Origin: Gelidibacter algens
GTDB taxonomy: Bacteria; Bacteroidota; Bacteroidia; Flavobacteriales; Flavobacteriaceae
Assembly (NCBI RefSeq): GCF_001678675.1
Contig: NZ_LZRN01000028.1
Coordinates: forward strand, 1-58,490
Direction: 5' to 3'
DNA: 58,490 bases
Part shown: positions 44,609 through 53,761 of the stretch, piece after piece
Layout: each line of letters starts with the position of its first letter
How positions within the stretch are numbered: the stretch's first letter is position 1
Program-made: the position numbers and the translations under genes
The notes under the pieces: model-generated
Databases searched by the model: none
What the model was told of the DNA's origin: nothing
The model's input: the letters and a program-made list of their open reading frames with translations, nothing else

Positions 44609-44752
44609 TTTCAGTTTTAAATGTGTTCATATTCCTATTATTATTTGACTAATGGCCAGCTGAGCCTTGAACAAAACTTTATTTGTCGCACATGAAAATT
44701 TTTCAGTTTTGAGAGCTCTTCTTTTTATTAAAAAGTGCATTCTGAAAATTCA

Positions 44753-45430
44753 CTATAACTCAATCCACTCCCCAATCTCCAACAACATCAAATCTTTATT
44801 CTTATCAAAAAATTTACGTTTGGCTTCTTCGTGGTCAATTTCGATGTAGCCAAAGGTGTCATAATGGTAGCCCATTATTTTATCACATTGGATAAAATCG
44901 CTGGCAATAATGGCATCATCAACCCCCATGGTGAAGTTATCTCCAATTGGTAAAATAGCCAAATCAAGCTTGATCGTCATGGGAATAAGCTTCATATCCA
45001 TGGTCAACGCGGTATCTCCAGCGATGTAAATGTTTTTATGTTCGCCTTCAATCACAAATCCTCCTGGTTGCCCGCCATATTTACCATCAGGGAATGACGA
45101 GGTATGAATGGCATTAACGTATTTGACATTTCCAAATTCAAAATCCCAAGAACCACCGTGGTTCATCGGGTGGACTTCAAAGCCCATCGCTTCAAAATGG
45201 CTCGCCACTTCAAAGTTGGCCACAATCATGGCGTTTGTGCGTTTGGCAATTGCTTCTACATCAAAAATATGGTCTTGATGGGCATGGGTAAGAAGAATGT
45301 AGTCGGCTTTTAAGCTCTCAATATCTATGTGTGACGCCTTTTCATTTGCTGAGATAAAAGGATCAACTAAAATGTTGACATCATTGACTTCAATGCCTAA
45401 ACTGGCGTGGCCGTAATATGTGATTTTCAT
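44753..45430 (-). CDS. UPF0173 metal-dependent hydrolase (MBL fold)
   Basis: A metallo-beta-lactamase-fold hydrolase of 225 residues. The start MKITYYGHASLGIE and the zinc motif LTHAHQDHI (about 50-58) are the family pattern. IAGDTALTMDM and the C-terminal region MGYHYDTFGYIEID are also typical. The frame continues upstream for 62 codons without resembling a protein. The substrate is unknown. It lies between menA and the SDR region, unlinked in function as far as can be seen. The 298 bases upstream show no clear gene. Confidence 0.93.
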   Translation of the reverse strand: MKITYYGHASLGIEVNDVNILVDPFISANEKASHIDIESLKADYILLTHAHQDHIFDVEAIAKRTNAMIVANFEVASHFEAMGFEVHPMNHGGSWDFEFGNVKYVNAIHTSSFPDGKYGGQPGGFVIEGEHKNIYIAGDTALTMDMKLIPMTIKLDLAILPIGDNFTMGVDDAIIASDFIQCDKIMGYHYDTFGYIEIDHEEAKRKFFDKNKDLMLLEIGEWIEL

Positions 45431-45728
45431 GATTTTGGAAATTAAAGGTGCTAGTTTTTTTAACGACTTAAATATATTCAAAATAATTTTGAAGTCCTTT
45501 ATTTCTATGGTATAAAAACAGTTTTTAAGCAGATTGAAGAGCTCTAAGAAAACGATAAATATTGAATACCGCCATAGGACCTTACTGAAAGCAGGGTTAA
45601 TCTGCCTGTTGAACAAATCGATTCAACGATGAAGTTATAACTAGATTTATCTCAAATAAATGTTGGGTGGCGAGATAGTAATTGAAATTAAAAATTAAAT
45701 ATTTGGAGCACTACCAATTACCTTCGTT

Positions 45729-46631
45729 TTATAAAATATAACCAATACCCAATAACAAGGAAAATAAAAATGTGGATAAAGCCAGCACTTTAAGTTGGGA
45801 GTCAAAATCAGAAGAAATTGTGGCTTTACTAATTTTTATAATATGAATGGTAAGCGGAATATAAGACAGCAAAAAAATAAAATTATATAACGAGGTGTAA
45901 TATAAAATGGCAAAAACCACGCCTACACCCATGGCACTTATAACCAAGAACAAATGGTATTGTTTTGATTTTACTTTTCCCAACTTTACTGCCATTGTGA
46001 TTTTGCGAGAGATTTTATCTGAGGCGATATCTCTCATATTGTTGAGATTGAGCACCCCTACGCTCAACAGACCTACGGCAATAGAAGGCAGCACAACAAT
46101 GTGGTCCAATTGCTTGGTATACAAAAAATAACTGCCCACCACACTTACGAATCCGAAGAAAATCAACACAAACACATCTCCCAGACCTTTATAGCCATAA
46201 GCAGAATCGCCCATCGTGTATTTTAGAGCAGCGTACACCGAAATTGCTCCCAGACCAAAGAAAAGTAAGGAATATAAAAAATAGCCATGTCCAAAAGCAT
46301 TGTAAATAAGGAGCACGGTCAGAAAAATTACAATCAGGATATTGATCTTTAACCCTTCAAACATTTGATCGGGTGTAATTTTTCCGCTCTGTATGGCGCG
46401 CATGGGCCCTACTCGAGTTTCGTTATCTGTCCCCTTGACGCCGTCACCATAATCATTGGCTAAGTTGGAAAGAATTTGCAAGGCCACGGTTACCAATAAA
46501 GCCAGTACAAATACAATAGGATTGAAGAATCCGTTGTACGCTGCAAAACAACTTCCTATGATAATGCCTGAAATAGATAATGGCAGTGTTCGTAACCTGA
46601 ACGCCGACAACCATGGCTTTAATCTGTCCAT
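45729..46631 (-). CDS. menA: 1,4-dihydroxy-2-naphthoate polyprenyltransferase
   Basis: Membrane enzyme that attaches the isoprenoid chain to DHNA, forming demethylmenaquinone. It has about eight membrane helices in 300 residues. The Asp-rich motif is NDYGDGVKGTDN (about 60-71), and the second motif NNMRDIASDKISRK lies near 185. The ATG at 46631 is 19 bases after the menB stop, so the two form an operon. A longer frame into menB is an artefact. Confidence 0.95.
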   Translation of the reverse strand: MDRLKPWLSAFRLRTLPLSISGIIIGSCFAAYNGFFNPIVFVLALLVTVALQILSNLANDYGDGVKGTDNETRVGPMRAIQSGKITPDQMFEGLKINILIVIFLTVLLIYNAFGHGYFLYSLLFFGLGAISVYAALKYTMGDSAYGYKGLGDVFVLIFFGFVSVVGSYFLYTKQLDHIVVLPSIAVGLLSVGVLNLNNMRDIASDKISRKITMAVKLGKVKSKQYHLFLVISAMGVGVVFAILYYTSLYNFIFLLSYIPLTIHIIKISKATISSDFDSQLKVLALSTFLFSLLLGIGYIL

Positions 46632-46650
46632 TTTAATTTTTTGGGTTGGT

Positions 46651-47490
46651 TTATGGAATCCATTTTTTTGGAAAGTTAGGCTTCCGTTTTTCCAAAAAGG
46701 CGTTTCGGCCTTCAATGGCTTCATCTGTCATATAGGCCAAACGGGTGGCTTCGCCTGCAAATACCTGCTGGCCTACCATCCCATCATCTGTTAAGTTCAT
46801 AGCAAACTTCAACATTTTTATGGAGATTGGTGATTTTTCCAATATTTCCTGTGCCCACTCATAAGCGGTATCTTCCAAGTCAGCATGCGGAATCACCGCA
46901 TTGACCATTCCCATATCAAAGGCTTCCTGAGCGGAATAGTTTCGTCCTAAGAAAAAGATTTCACGGGCGCGTTTCTGACCCACCATTTTTGCTAAATAGG
47001 CTGAGCCGTAACCCCCGTCAAAACTGGTCACATCAGCATCAGTCTGTTTAAAAATAGCGTGTTCTTTACTTGCCAAAGTCAAATCGCACACTACATGCAA
47101 ACTGTGGCCACCGCCAACTGCCCATCCCGGAACTACCGCAATGACTGCTTTGGGCATGAACCTGATCAAGCGTTGTACTTCCAAAATATTTAATCGGTGG
47201 TAGCCATCTTCTCCTACATAGCCCTGCTTCCCTCTCGCTTTTTGATCACCGCCACTACAGAATGAATATACACCATCTTTAGACGATGGCCCTTCTGCTG
47301 ACAACAATACCACACCAATATTCACATCTTCATTGGCATCGTAAAGCGCATCATATAATTCACTGGTGGTTTTTGGCCGAAATGCGTTTCTAACATCGGG
47401 TCTATTGAATGCTATTCGGGCAACTCCATTACATTTTTTATACGTAATATCTTGATACTCCTTTACAGTTTCCCACTTAATTTGACTCAT
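46651..47490 (-). CDS. menB: 1,4-dihydroxy-2-naphthoyl-CoA synthase
   Basis: Crotonase-fold enzyme that closes the second naphthoquinone ring from OSB-CoA. It has 279 residues. The signatures are FNRPDVRNAF (about 28-37), YSFCSGGDQKARG (about 74-86), and DVTSFDGGYGSAYLAKMVG (about 157-175). It is 20 bases after the CvfB-like gene and upstream of menA on the same strand. Confidence 0.97.
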   Translation of the reverse strand: MSQIKWETVKEYQDITYKKCNGVARIAFNRPDVRNAFRPKTTSELYDALYDANEDVNIGVVLLSAEGPSSKDGVYSFCSGGDQKARGKQGYVGEDGYHRLNILEVQRLIRFMPKAVIAVVPGWAVGGGHSLHVVCDLTLASKEHAIFKQTDADVTSFDGGYGSAYLAKMVGQKRAREIFFLGRNYSAQEAFDMGMVNAVIPHADLEDTAYEWAQEILEKSPISIKMLKFAMNLTDDGMVGQQVFAGEATRLAYMTDEAIEGRNAFLEKRKPNFPKKWIP

Positions 47491-47510
47491 GTATTTGTTT
47501 TTATACGATA

Positions 47511-48341
47511 TTAAATAAGATAGATGCCATCGTCCTTAATCTCAATCAATCGTTGTTTATATAAAGTTCCAATGGCTTTTTTAAAGGTTTTTTTACTCAT
47601 TTGTAAAACTGCTTTAATATCCTCTGGATTTGATTTATCAGTTAAATTAATATAGCCACCATTGTCTTCCAACTCATGCATAATAGCATCTGCATTGGGT
47701 TCAATTTTTCTATAGCCAATTTGTTCTAAAGTAATGTCCAATTTATTGTCAGGCCTAATTTTTTTGACAACACCTTTCATTCGGTCACCAACGCTCAATT
47801 CCTTATAAATATCATCTTGAAAAATCAATCCCGCATGTTGATTGTTGACAATGACATTCATGCCAATTTCTGACGGATGGGAAATGATCACATCAACCTC
47901 TTCAAACTGGGTGACGGTCAATTCTTTATTGTCTAGATAATGATTGGTTTTGCTGGAAGCTGCCAATCTGCCTGTTTTTTCATCCAAATAACAATGCACC
48001 AAATACCAACCGCCGGCTTTCATTTTAAAAGCCTGCTCCTTAAATGGACAAAACAATTCTTTGACCAATCCCCAATCTAAAAAAGCACCGTGATCAGTCA
48101 CCTGATTACAACGCAACATGGCAAACTCTCCTCGTGTTATATAAGGTCTGTCTGTTACGGCAACAAGACGTTCTTCATTGTCTAAATAAACGAATACTTC
48201 AATTTTTTCCCAAATCTGAAAAGTTTCAGGAACATATCTGTTTGGCAACAACACTTCATTGCCTTCATTGTCAGCAATATAAAGGCCTTGCTCTGATTCT
48301 CGTAGTATTTCTAGGGTGTTGTATTCTCCAATGTGTATCAT
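47511..48341 (-). CDS. CvfB-like S1 RNA-binding protein
   Basis: A 276-residue protein with S1-like beta-barrel repeats and a C-terminal winged helix (about 215-276, LTDKSNPEDIKAVLQMSKKT). The middle S1 repeat (RGEFAMLRCNQVTDHGAFLDWG) is clear. It resembles CvfB, an RNA-binding regulator of virulence or RNA fate in Gram-positive bacteria. Its position before menB suggests only cotranscription. A -7 element and an upstream terminator show it has its own promoter. Confidence 0.88.
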   Translation of the reverse strand: MIHIGEYNTLEILRESEQGLYIADNEGNEVLLPNRYVPETFQIWEKIEVFVYLDNEERLVAVTDRPYITRGEFAMLRCNQVTDHGAFLDWGLVKELFCPFKEQAFKMKAGGWYLVHCYLDEKTGRLAASSKTNHYLDNKELTVTQFEEVDVIISHPSEIGMNVIVNNQHAGLIFQDDIYKELSVGDRMKGVVKKIRPDNKLDITLEQIGYRKIEPNADAIMHELEDNGGYINLTDKSNPEDIKAVLQMSKKTFKKAIGTLYKQRLIEIKDDGIYLI

Positions 48342-48345
48342 GGTG

Positions 48346-48353
48346 CAAAGGTA
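48346..48353 (-). promoter_or_regulatory. -7 element TACCTTTG of the cvfB-menB-menA transcript
   Basis: Exact TAnnTTTG on the minus strand, ending 4 bases before the ATG at 48341. This predicts a leaderless transcript. No TTG at the -33 distance. Confidence 0.45.
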
Positions 48354-48374
48354 AGAATATTAGTGTTTATCCCA

Positions 48375-48420
48375 TAAAAAAAAAGCGATACAGTTCTGGG
48401 TTTTCAGAGGTATCGCTTTC
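48375..48420 (-). terminator. rho-independent terminator of menD
   Basis: On the minus strand AAGCGATAC and GTATCGCTT form the stem with an 18-base loop, then a run of at least eight T. It isolates menD from the genes that follow. From 48422 to 48774 no gene or other structure is evident. Confidence 0.8.
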
Positions 48421-48774
48421 TGACTTTAATGTAGGAAATTCTCAACCGTAAATGCCACTTTGTTAAAATGTTCTGTCGGCATATACACTACAGCTCTATA
48501 TTAATTTCTGTAAGATTTAACGAAAGTTTACAATTTGGCATCCAGAAAATTGAGGCAGCCTCGGCAATGCTAATTGACGGACTACAGCCAAACACTACTT
48601 TGGTCAATAGCACGCTATCAGCATGAACACAGAATTTTCCTTATAAATCTGCAGTATATTTAGGAATTTTCTCATCTCTTTTGCTCATTTTTAAACTTCA
48701 ATAGATCACACTATCGAAAAGTCAATTGGGAAAATTTTAGTTATGTAGAACGATGGCTGACCACTACCTACGCC

Positions 48775-50532
48775 TTATTTCAGAAACTTAAAATAATCCA
48801 GCAATATCGCGTCATTGGGCTGCCCAGCAGTGTTGATCTCTAGAATTTTTGGATGATTACTCTCTTTGAAAAACGAATTGAGAGCATTGGTCAAATCGTT
48901 TTGGGATGACACTTTCTTATATTTGAAATTGTACATCTCGGCCAAATGTTGCGCTGTCAACTCATGTTTGGTTTCAAAATAAGTGTCAAAATTTTCTGTG
49001 TTTTTATGCCCGGGAAGGATTCTAAAAATGCCACCACCACCATTATTGATGATAATTATTCTGAACGAATTGGGAATATAATTGTTCCAAAGCGCATTAC
49101 TGTCATAAAAGAAACTCAAGTCACCCGTGATAAAATTGGTTTGCCGTTTATGGGCCACCGCGCACCCTATAGCGGTTGATGTGCTCCCATCAATACCACT
49201 CGTGCCTCGGTTGCAGAAAACTTCTATAGATTTATGGATGTCGAACAATTGCGCATATCTAATGGCAGAACTGTTCCCAACCTGCAAAATAGAATCGTTT
49301 GGCAAGGTTTTGAAAAGAGTGTCAAAAACTTTAAAATCTGAAAATGGAAGTTTCTCTACATAACTCAGATGTTTTTTAGCACGCTCCAATTTGATTCCTG
49401 TCCAATAGTTTTTATAGGAACTTTTTACCTGCTCGGCCTTTGGCAAGAATTCACTTAAAAAATAATCAGGTGTTTCCTTAATATGGTGGGTCAAGCAGAA
49501 AAACGTGTCATACGCTCGGGTTTCACTAATATGCCAATGCTCTTTGGGTTGGTATTCCCTTAAAAACGCTTTTATTTTTTTGGAAACCAACAAACCGCCT
49601 AAGGTGATCAGGATTTCTGGCTGCAGCTTTACAAAATCCTCTTTCTGTAGTGGGGCAATGAGTTTATCAATGCTGGTGATAAATGAGCCGTGGTCTAGAT
49701 TGGATGTGGTTTCTGTCAGTACAATAACGCTCTCATCTTTGGCCAATAAATTCAACCACTTCTGTTCAATTTTGTTTGGTGCATACTCGCCTACCAATAT
49801 CATTTTACGTTTCGATTTTCGCCAATCATTCAAACATTGGTCCAAAATATAGGTGTCCATTTTTGGCTCCTCTAACTCGATGGGAACATTTATGGGCGCT
49901 ACTTTTAAGGCATCAACCATTTCATAGAGCGGCTCATCAAAAGGGACGTTGATATGTACGGGGCCTTTTTTGACAACGGCCTTATTGATGGCGTCATTTA
50001 ACTCCTGTTCGTTATACTTCTGGATATCTTTTTGAAGCCCTAACAAACGCTCCAATTTATCCTCAATATTTTTAAAAATAGGAATATCCTCAGTCACTGG
50101 AATATTCAGTTCATCTTTCAAGTCCAGCTTTAAGTTAGCAGAATGGAGGATGTGGTTTTCAAAAACATTTTTCTGATTGATGGTCTGTCCGTCGCCAATA
50201 TTTTGCAAATGTTTTGGTCGATCTGCAGAAAGAAGAATCAACGGAATTTCGCTATAAAATGCTTCAGCAACCGCCGGATAATAATTGAGCAATGCGCTCC
50301 CCGAGGTACAGGAGACCAACACTGGTGCTTCAATTTGTTGGGCAATGCCTAACGCAAAAAAAGCAGCACAACGCTCATCTACAATACTATAACACTTAAA
50401 AAAAGGATCGTTGGTAAAACCAATGGTCAAAGGCGCATTTCTACTACCAGGAGAAATGACAATATGTTTGATGTTTTTTGCTTTACAAAGCTGAATAACG
50501 GTTTGTGCAAGGGGGATTTTAGGATATTTCAT
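48775..50532 (-). CDS. menD: 2-succinyl-5-enolpyruvyl-6-hydroxy-3-cyclohexene-1-carboxylate synthase
   Basis: Thiamine diphosphate enzyme that adds 2-oxoglutarate to isochorismate, the first committed step of menaquinone synthesis. It has 585 residues. HIVISPGSRNAPLTIGF (about 20-36) and SCTSGSALLNYYPAVAEA (about 74-91) form the N-terminal substrate site. The ThDP motif is GDLSFFYDSNALWN (about 472-485), followed by NNGGGGIFRILPG. It is downstream of menF, with 172 bases between. Confidence 0.97.
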   Translation of the reverse strand: MKYPKIPLAQTVIQLCKAKNIKHIVISPGSRNAPLTIGFTNDPFFKCYSIVDERCAAFFALGIAQQIEAPVLVSCTSGSALLNYYPAVAEAFYSEIPLILLSADRPKHLQNIGDGQTINQKNVFENHILHSANLKLDLKDELNIPVTEDIPIFKNIEDKLERLLGLQKDIQKYNEQELNDAINKAVVKKGPVHINVPFDEPLYEMVDALKVAPINVPIELEEPKMDTYILDQCLNDWRKSKRKMILVGEYAPNKIEQKWLNLLAKDESVIVLTETTSNLDHGSFITSIDKLIAPLQKEDFVKLQPEILITLGGLLVSKKIKAFLREYQPKEHWHISETRAYDTFFCLTHHIKETPDYFLSEFLPKAEQVKSSYKNYWTGIKLERAKKHLSYVEKLPFSDFKVFDTLFKTLPNDSILQVGNSSAIRYAQLFDIHKSIEVFCNRGTSGIDGSTSTAIGCAVAHKRQTNFITGDLSFFYDSNALWNNYIPNSFRIIIINNGGGGIFRILPGHKNTENFDTYFETKHELTAQHLAEMYNFKYKKVSSQNDLTNALNSFFKESNHPKILEINTAGQPNDAILLDYFKFLK

Positions 50533-50704
50533 TCATGGATAATCTTATAACAAAAATACAACATTAGGATAGCTTAATGAAGCATTGCCGCTTGAAAAAT
50601 AGATGAACTCCATTGAGATCGTATGGAATTATTGATTATTGAGTTATTCAGTAATAGGATAAAAAGAAACCATCTGAAAAACACAAATTCATTGATTACA
50701 ATTC

Positions 50705-51823
50705 CTAAAGTATCCGTTTTATAGTTTGAGATTTATGGACTGTTTCTTCCCACTCCATCTCAGCATCTGAGTCTTTAGTGATTCCGCCACCAACATAAAG
50801 GTAAACATGTTCATCTTTGAGTTGCATGCAGCGCAAATTGACATAAAAATTGGATACCTTTTTTGACACGGCGTAGGCGTTGTTCTCCACGTTACGTCTG
50901 TTAGTATTTCTTGTGGTGGTTTCTTTCAGATTCAATTCGCCCAGAAATCCAGCATAGAATTCCCGGGGATACCCTTCATGTTCTAAAATAAACGCTTTAG
51001 CCTTATCCTTTGGAAAACCACAAACCGCGGGTGTTGGATGGATTGCTTTCAGCAAATGTTTCAAATTTAGAGTTCCAGGTTTCAAGTTGGCTTGAATTGT
51101 GGTTCTTAAGTGAAGTAAATTTCCGGCCCTGACGGTTTCTATTTCAGACACTTTTATAGTGTCAACTGAAGTCTCAAGACTCCCAACAATAAAATCAGTT
51201 ACCAACTGCTGTTCCTCCTTCTCCTTCTCTTTCCAAACCACATCCGTTGAACCTTTAAAAGGCTGGGTGCCTGCCAAGGACATTGTTTTTAGTTGATTCC
51301 CTCTAATGCTCAGCAGGGTTTCAGGAGTAGCGCCCAACCATAATCCCACTTTTGGGTGGTACCAACAATACACAAATGCAGTGGTATACGTATGCAACAA
51401 CTTTTTAAACAAGTTTATGGGATTGGCCTCTGGAGGTTGAACCGCTTCTCGTCGTGAGAGTACCACTTTTTTTAAGTGATTGTTTTTAATGGCCTCGATC
51501 GCTTTTTGAACGAGATGTGCGTGGAATTCTTTTTGATTACTAGGGCTTTGATCTGCCTTAGTTGCGCCATCAAATTCATGAGATGGGAGAAACTCATGTT
51601 CAATTCCAGTTGAGTTTTCAATAGGAATTAAGAACGCTTCATTTTCTGCATCAAAAGGCGCAAATACAAAGCCACTTTCGGTAAAGTCGACACTGGTGTG
51701 AATTATAGCATCGCTTTGAAGAAGCCCTTTAACTACTGACGTGTCTGGTTTTTTATACGCAACAAAAGGCAACTTCTTATCAAACTGATTTTGGATATGC
51801 TCAAAAAATTGATCCAACGCCAT
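50705..51823 (-). CDS. menF: isochorismate synthase
   Basis: Converts chorismate to isochorismate. A 372-residue member of the anthranilate synthase component I-like fold. The signatures are KKVVLSRREAVQ, LLSIRGNQLKTMSLAGTQPF (about 173-192), and the C-terminal AIHPTPAVCGFPKDKAKAFI with YAGFLGEL (about 260-295). Its Lys and Glu for Mg are in the expected places. It follows the thioesterase gene by 1 base, so the two are coupled. Confidence 0.95.
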   Translation of the reverse strand: MALDQFFEHIQNQFDKKLPFVAYKKPDTSVVKGLLQSDAIIHTSVDFTESGFVFAPFDAENEAFLIPIENSTGIEHEFLPSHEFDGATKADQSPSNQKEFHAHLVQKAIEAIKNNHLKKVVLSRREAVQPPEANPINLFKKLLHTYTTAFVYCWYHPKVGLWLGATPETLLSIRGNQLKTMSLAGTQPFKGSTDVVWKEKEKEEQQLVTDFIVGSLETSVDTIKVSEIETVRAGNLLHLRTTIQANLKPGTLNLKHLLKAIHPTPAVCGFPKDKAKAFILEHEGYPREFYAGFLGELNLKETTTRNTNRRNVENNAYAVSKKVSNFYVNLRCMQLKDEHVYLYVGGGITKDSDAEMEWEETVHKSQTIKRIL

Positions 51824-51824
51824 T

Positions 51825-52250
51825 CTATTTCGTTTTGGGTAAGGTAATGGTAGATAATCTGCAAATAGAAATCAAATTATCATGGTCATCCGTGATTCTG
51901 ATATCCAAAAGCTGAGTGGTTCTCCCTTTGTGAAGAAAGGTCGCTTTGGCATATACATAGCCGTCTTTGACAGATTTTAAATGATTGGCCGTTATTTCGA
52001 GTCCGCGAACAAATAGATGCTCCGTGTCCAAGAAAATATGGGACGCAAAACTCCCCACACTTTCTGCCAAAGCAGCTGTGGCACCACCATGGAGTACCCC
52101 ATCTGGTTGATAAACCCGAGAATTGACGGGCATTCTCGCCACTAAAAAATCCTGACCATAGTCAATCATTTCGATATCAAGCGTTTCCATCAGGGTGTTT
52201 TTACTGGCGCTATTCGCTTTTGCCAGAAGTTGTTCTTTAGATAAATTCAT
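51825..52250 (-). CDS. hotdog thioesterase, probable DHNA-CoA thioesterase
   Basis: A PaaI/YbgC-type hotdog thioesterase, 141 residues. The active-site region is VYQPDGVLHGGATAALAESVGS (about 47-68, catalytic Glu near 64). Placement 1 base before menF, in the menaquinone set, makes it a likely MenI, which hydrolyses 1,4-dihydroxy-2-naphthoyl-CoA. The reaction is not proven by sequence alone. It is the first gene of the transcript thioesterase-menF-menD. Confidence 0.88.
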   Translation of the reverse strand: MNLSKEQLLAKANSASKNTLMETLDIEMIDYGQDFLVARMPVNSRVYQPDGVLHGGATAALAESVGSFASHIFLDTEHLFVRGLEITANHLKSVKDGYVYAKATFLHKGRTTQLLDIRITDDHDNLISICRLSTITLPKTK

Positions 52251-52316
52251 AGAAAAATTCTGTAATTAATGTCCAAGGTAAAGGTACGAAATAACACTTG
52301 ATGAATTCGAAATTGA

Positions 52317-52365
52317 GTTTCTGGTTTCTGGTTTCTGGTTTCTGGTTTCAGGTTTCTTGTTTGTC
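52317..52365 (+). repeat. heptamer array GTTTCTG, 7 units
   Basis: GTTTCTG four times, then GTTTCAG, GTTTCTT, GTTTGTC, in 7-base register, upstream of the thioesterase gene. Confidence 0.9.
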
Positions 52366-52412
52366 CATGCCTAAATAACATTGACAGGTTTTTTGTTTAT
52401 GGTTATGTGGTT

Positions 52413-52482
52413 TTTGGTATTTCGTTTTTGATATTTGGTATTTGGTATTTGGTATTTGGTATTTGGTATTTGGTATTTGGTA
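52413..52482 (+). repeat. heptamer array TTTGGTA, 7 exact units plus decayed ones
   Basis: TTTGGTA seven times without a change (52434-52482), preceded by drifted units (TTTTTGG, TATTTCG, TTTTTGA). It lies 50 bases from the GTTTCTG array, between divergent genes. Confidence 0.93.
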
Positions 52483-52537
52483 TTTTAAAATCATAAATTT
52501 TATCTCAGTACCTTTATAGATTAACAATCCTCAAAGA

Positions 52538-53182
52538 ATGAATTCAAAAGAAAAAGAAATCACCTATCACACCACCAACTCCTACTCCACTTTAAACACT
52601 CTCTCTGAAAACACAAAAAACGTCTGGTTTGTGTGCCACGGAATGGGGTATTTGAGTCGCTATTTCTTAAAGTATTTTGCAGATTTGGATCCTAAAGAAA
52701 ACTATATCATTGCACCTCAAGCACAAAGCAAGTATTATACGCCTCCAAAATTCAACCATGTTGGTGCAAGTTGGCTCACCAAAGAAAACACCATCAATGA
52801 CACACAAAATGTGATGCGTTATTTTGATGCTGTTTTTGAAGCTGAAGACATTCCTGAGCATCTTAATCTTATCGTTTTGGGGTATTCACAAGGTGTGTCA
52901 GTGGCTTTAAGATATGTTGCAAAACGACAATTGAAGTGTTCCCAAATCGTGATGATGTCGGGCGGCATTCCTAAGGAATTGGTTACTAGAGATTTTGAAT
53001 TTTTAAATCCGGAAACAAAGGTCTCCTTAATTTATGGGAACAATGACGCGTATTTAGATGAAGATCGGGTTCTTCAAGAAAAAAATAGAGCATTTGACCT
53101 TTTTGGAAATCTCAAATTGCAAATCATTCCCTTCGAAGGCGTACATGAGGTAAAAAAAGAATTGATCAATACGTTAATCTGA
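52538..53182 (+). CDS. alpha/beta hydrolase (serine esterase)
   Basis: A 214-residue alpha/beta hydrolase of the phospholipase/carboxylesterase type. The nucleophile elbow is GYSQG (about 109-113), the acid GNNDAYLDE (about 167-175), and the His in EGVHEV (about 206). VCHGMGYLSR supplies the oxyanion region. It is not MenH-like, so it is not assumed to belong to menaquinone synthesis. It lies 3 bases before the following acetyltransferase gene. Confidence 0.87.
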   Translation: MNSKEKEITYHTTNSYSTLNTLSENTKNVWFVCHGMGYLSRYFLKYFADLDPKENYIIAPQAQSKYYTPPKFNHVGASWLTKENTINDTQNVMRYFDAVFEAEDIPEHLNLIVLGYSQGVSVALRYVAKRQLKCSQIVMMSGGIPKELVTRDFEFLNPETKVSLIYGNNDAYLDEDRVLQEKNRAFDLFGNLKLQIIPFEGVHEVKKELINTLI

Positions 53183-53185
53183 CTC

Positions 53186-53761
53186 ATGAATATACAGCAA
53201 TTAGAAAACGATTTTGTAAAACTTACGCTCCTGAATTTAGAAAATTATGTGCATCTTCAAGATATTGCTAATGAAAAGGATTTAATATTTTACTCGCCAT
53301 CAGACATCACCACACCTGAAACCTTAAGAAACTATTTTCAGGCAGCAGTGGATGGTTATCATAACAACACAGTAATTCCATTTCTCATTTATGACAAGAT
53401 TAAAAATGCTTACGCAGGCAGTACGCGTTTTGGTCTTATCAATTGGGACACTAAAGTATTGCATATTGGTTGGACGTGGATTGGTCGTGAATTTCAGGGT
53501 TCAGGACTCAACAAACAGGTCAAATTTTTGATGCTGGAGTATGCTTTTGATGTGCTTCAATTTGAAAAAGTAGAATTTAGAATTGATGAACGCAATATGC
53601 GTTCAAGAAAAGCTGTTGAGAAGATTGGTGCCACTTTAGAAGGCATACTTCGCAAAGACACCTTAATGCGTGATGGTTTTAAGCGCAGTACCTGCTGTTA
53701 TGGGATTTTGAAAGAAGAATGGCAACCTCTAAAACTATCTATTTTCAAAGATTTTTATTAA
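53186..53761 (+). CDS. GNAT acetyltransferase (RimJ/RimL type)
   Basis: A 191-residue acetyltransferase. The family core is GWTWIGREFQGSGLNKQVKF (about 92-111), and the motif B region FEKVEFRIDERNMRSRKAVEKIGA (about 129-152) is typical of the RimL group. The substrate is unknown. It shares an operon with the hydrolase (3-base gap) and overlaps the convergent gene by 17 bases. Confidence 0.9.
   Translation: MNIQQLENDFVKLTLLNLENYVHLQDIANEKDLIFYSPSDITTPETLRNYFQAAVDGYHNNTVIPFLIYDKIKNAYAGSTRFGLINWDTKVLHIGWTWIGREFQGSGLNKQVKFLMLEYAFDVLQFEKVEFRIDERNMRSRKAVEKIGATLEGILRKDTLMRDGFKRSTCCYGILKEEWQPLKLSIFKDFY

Noticed and set aside
52538-53182. Alpha/beta hydrolase as the missing MenH
   Set aside because: Its motifs match phospholipase/carboxylesterase-type esterases, it is on the opposite strand, and it pairs with an acetyltransferase.
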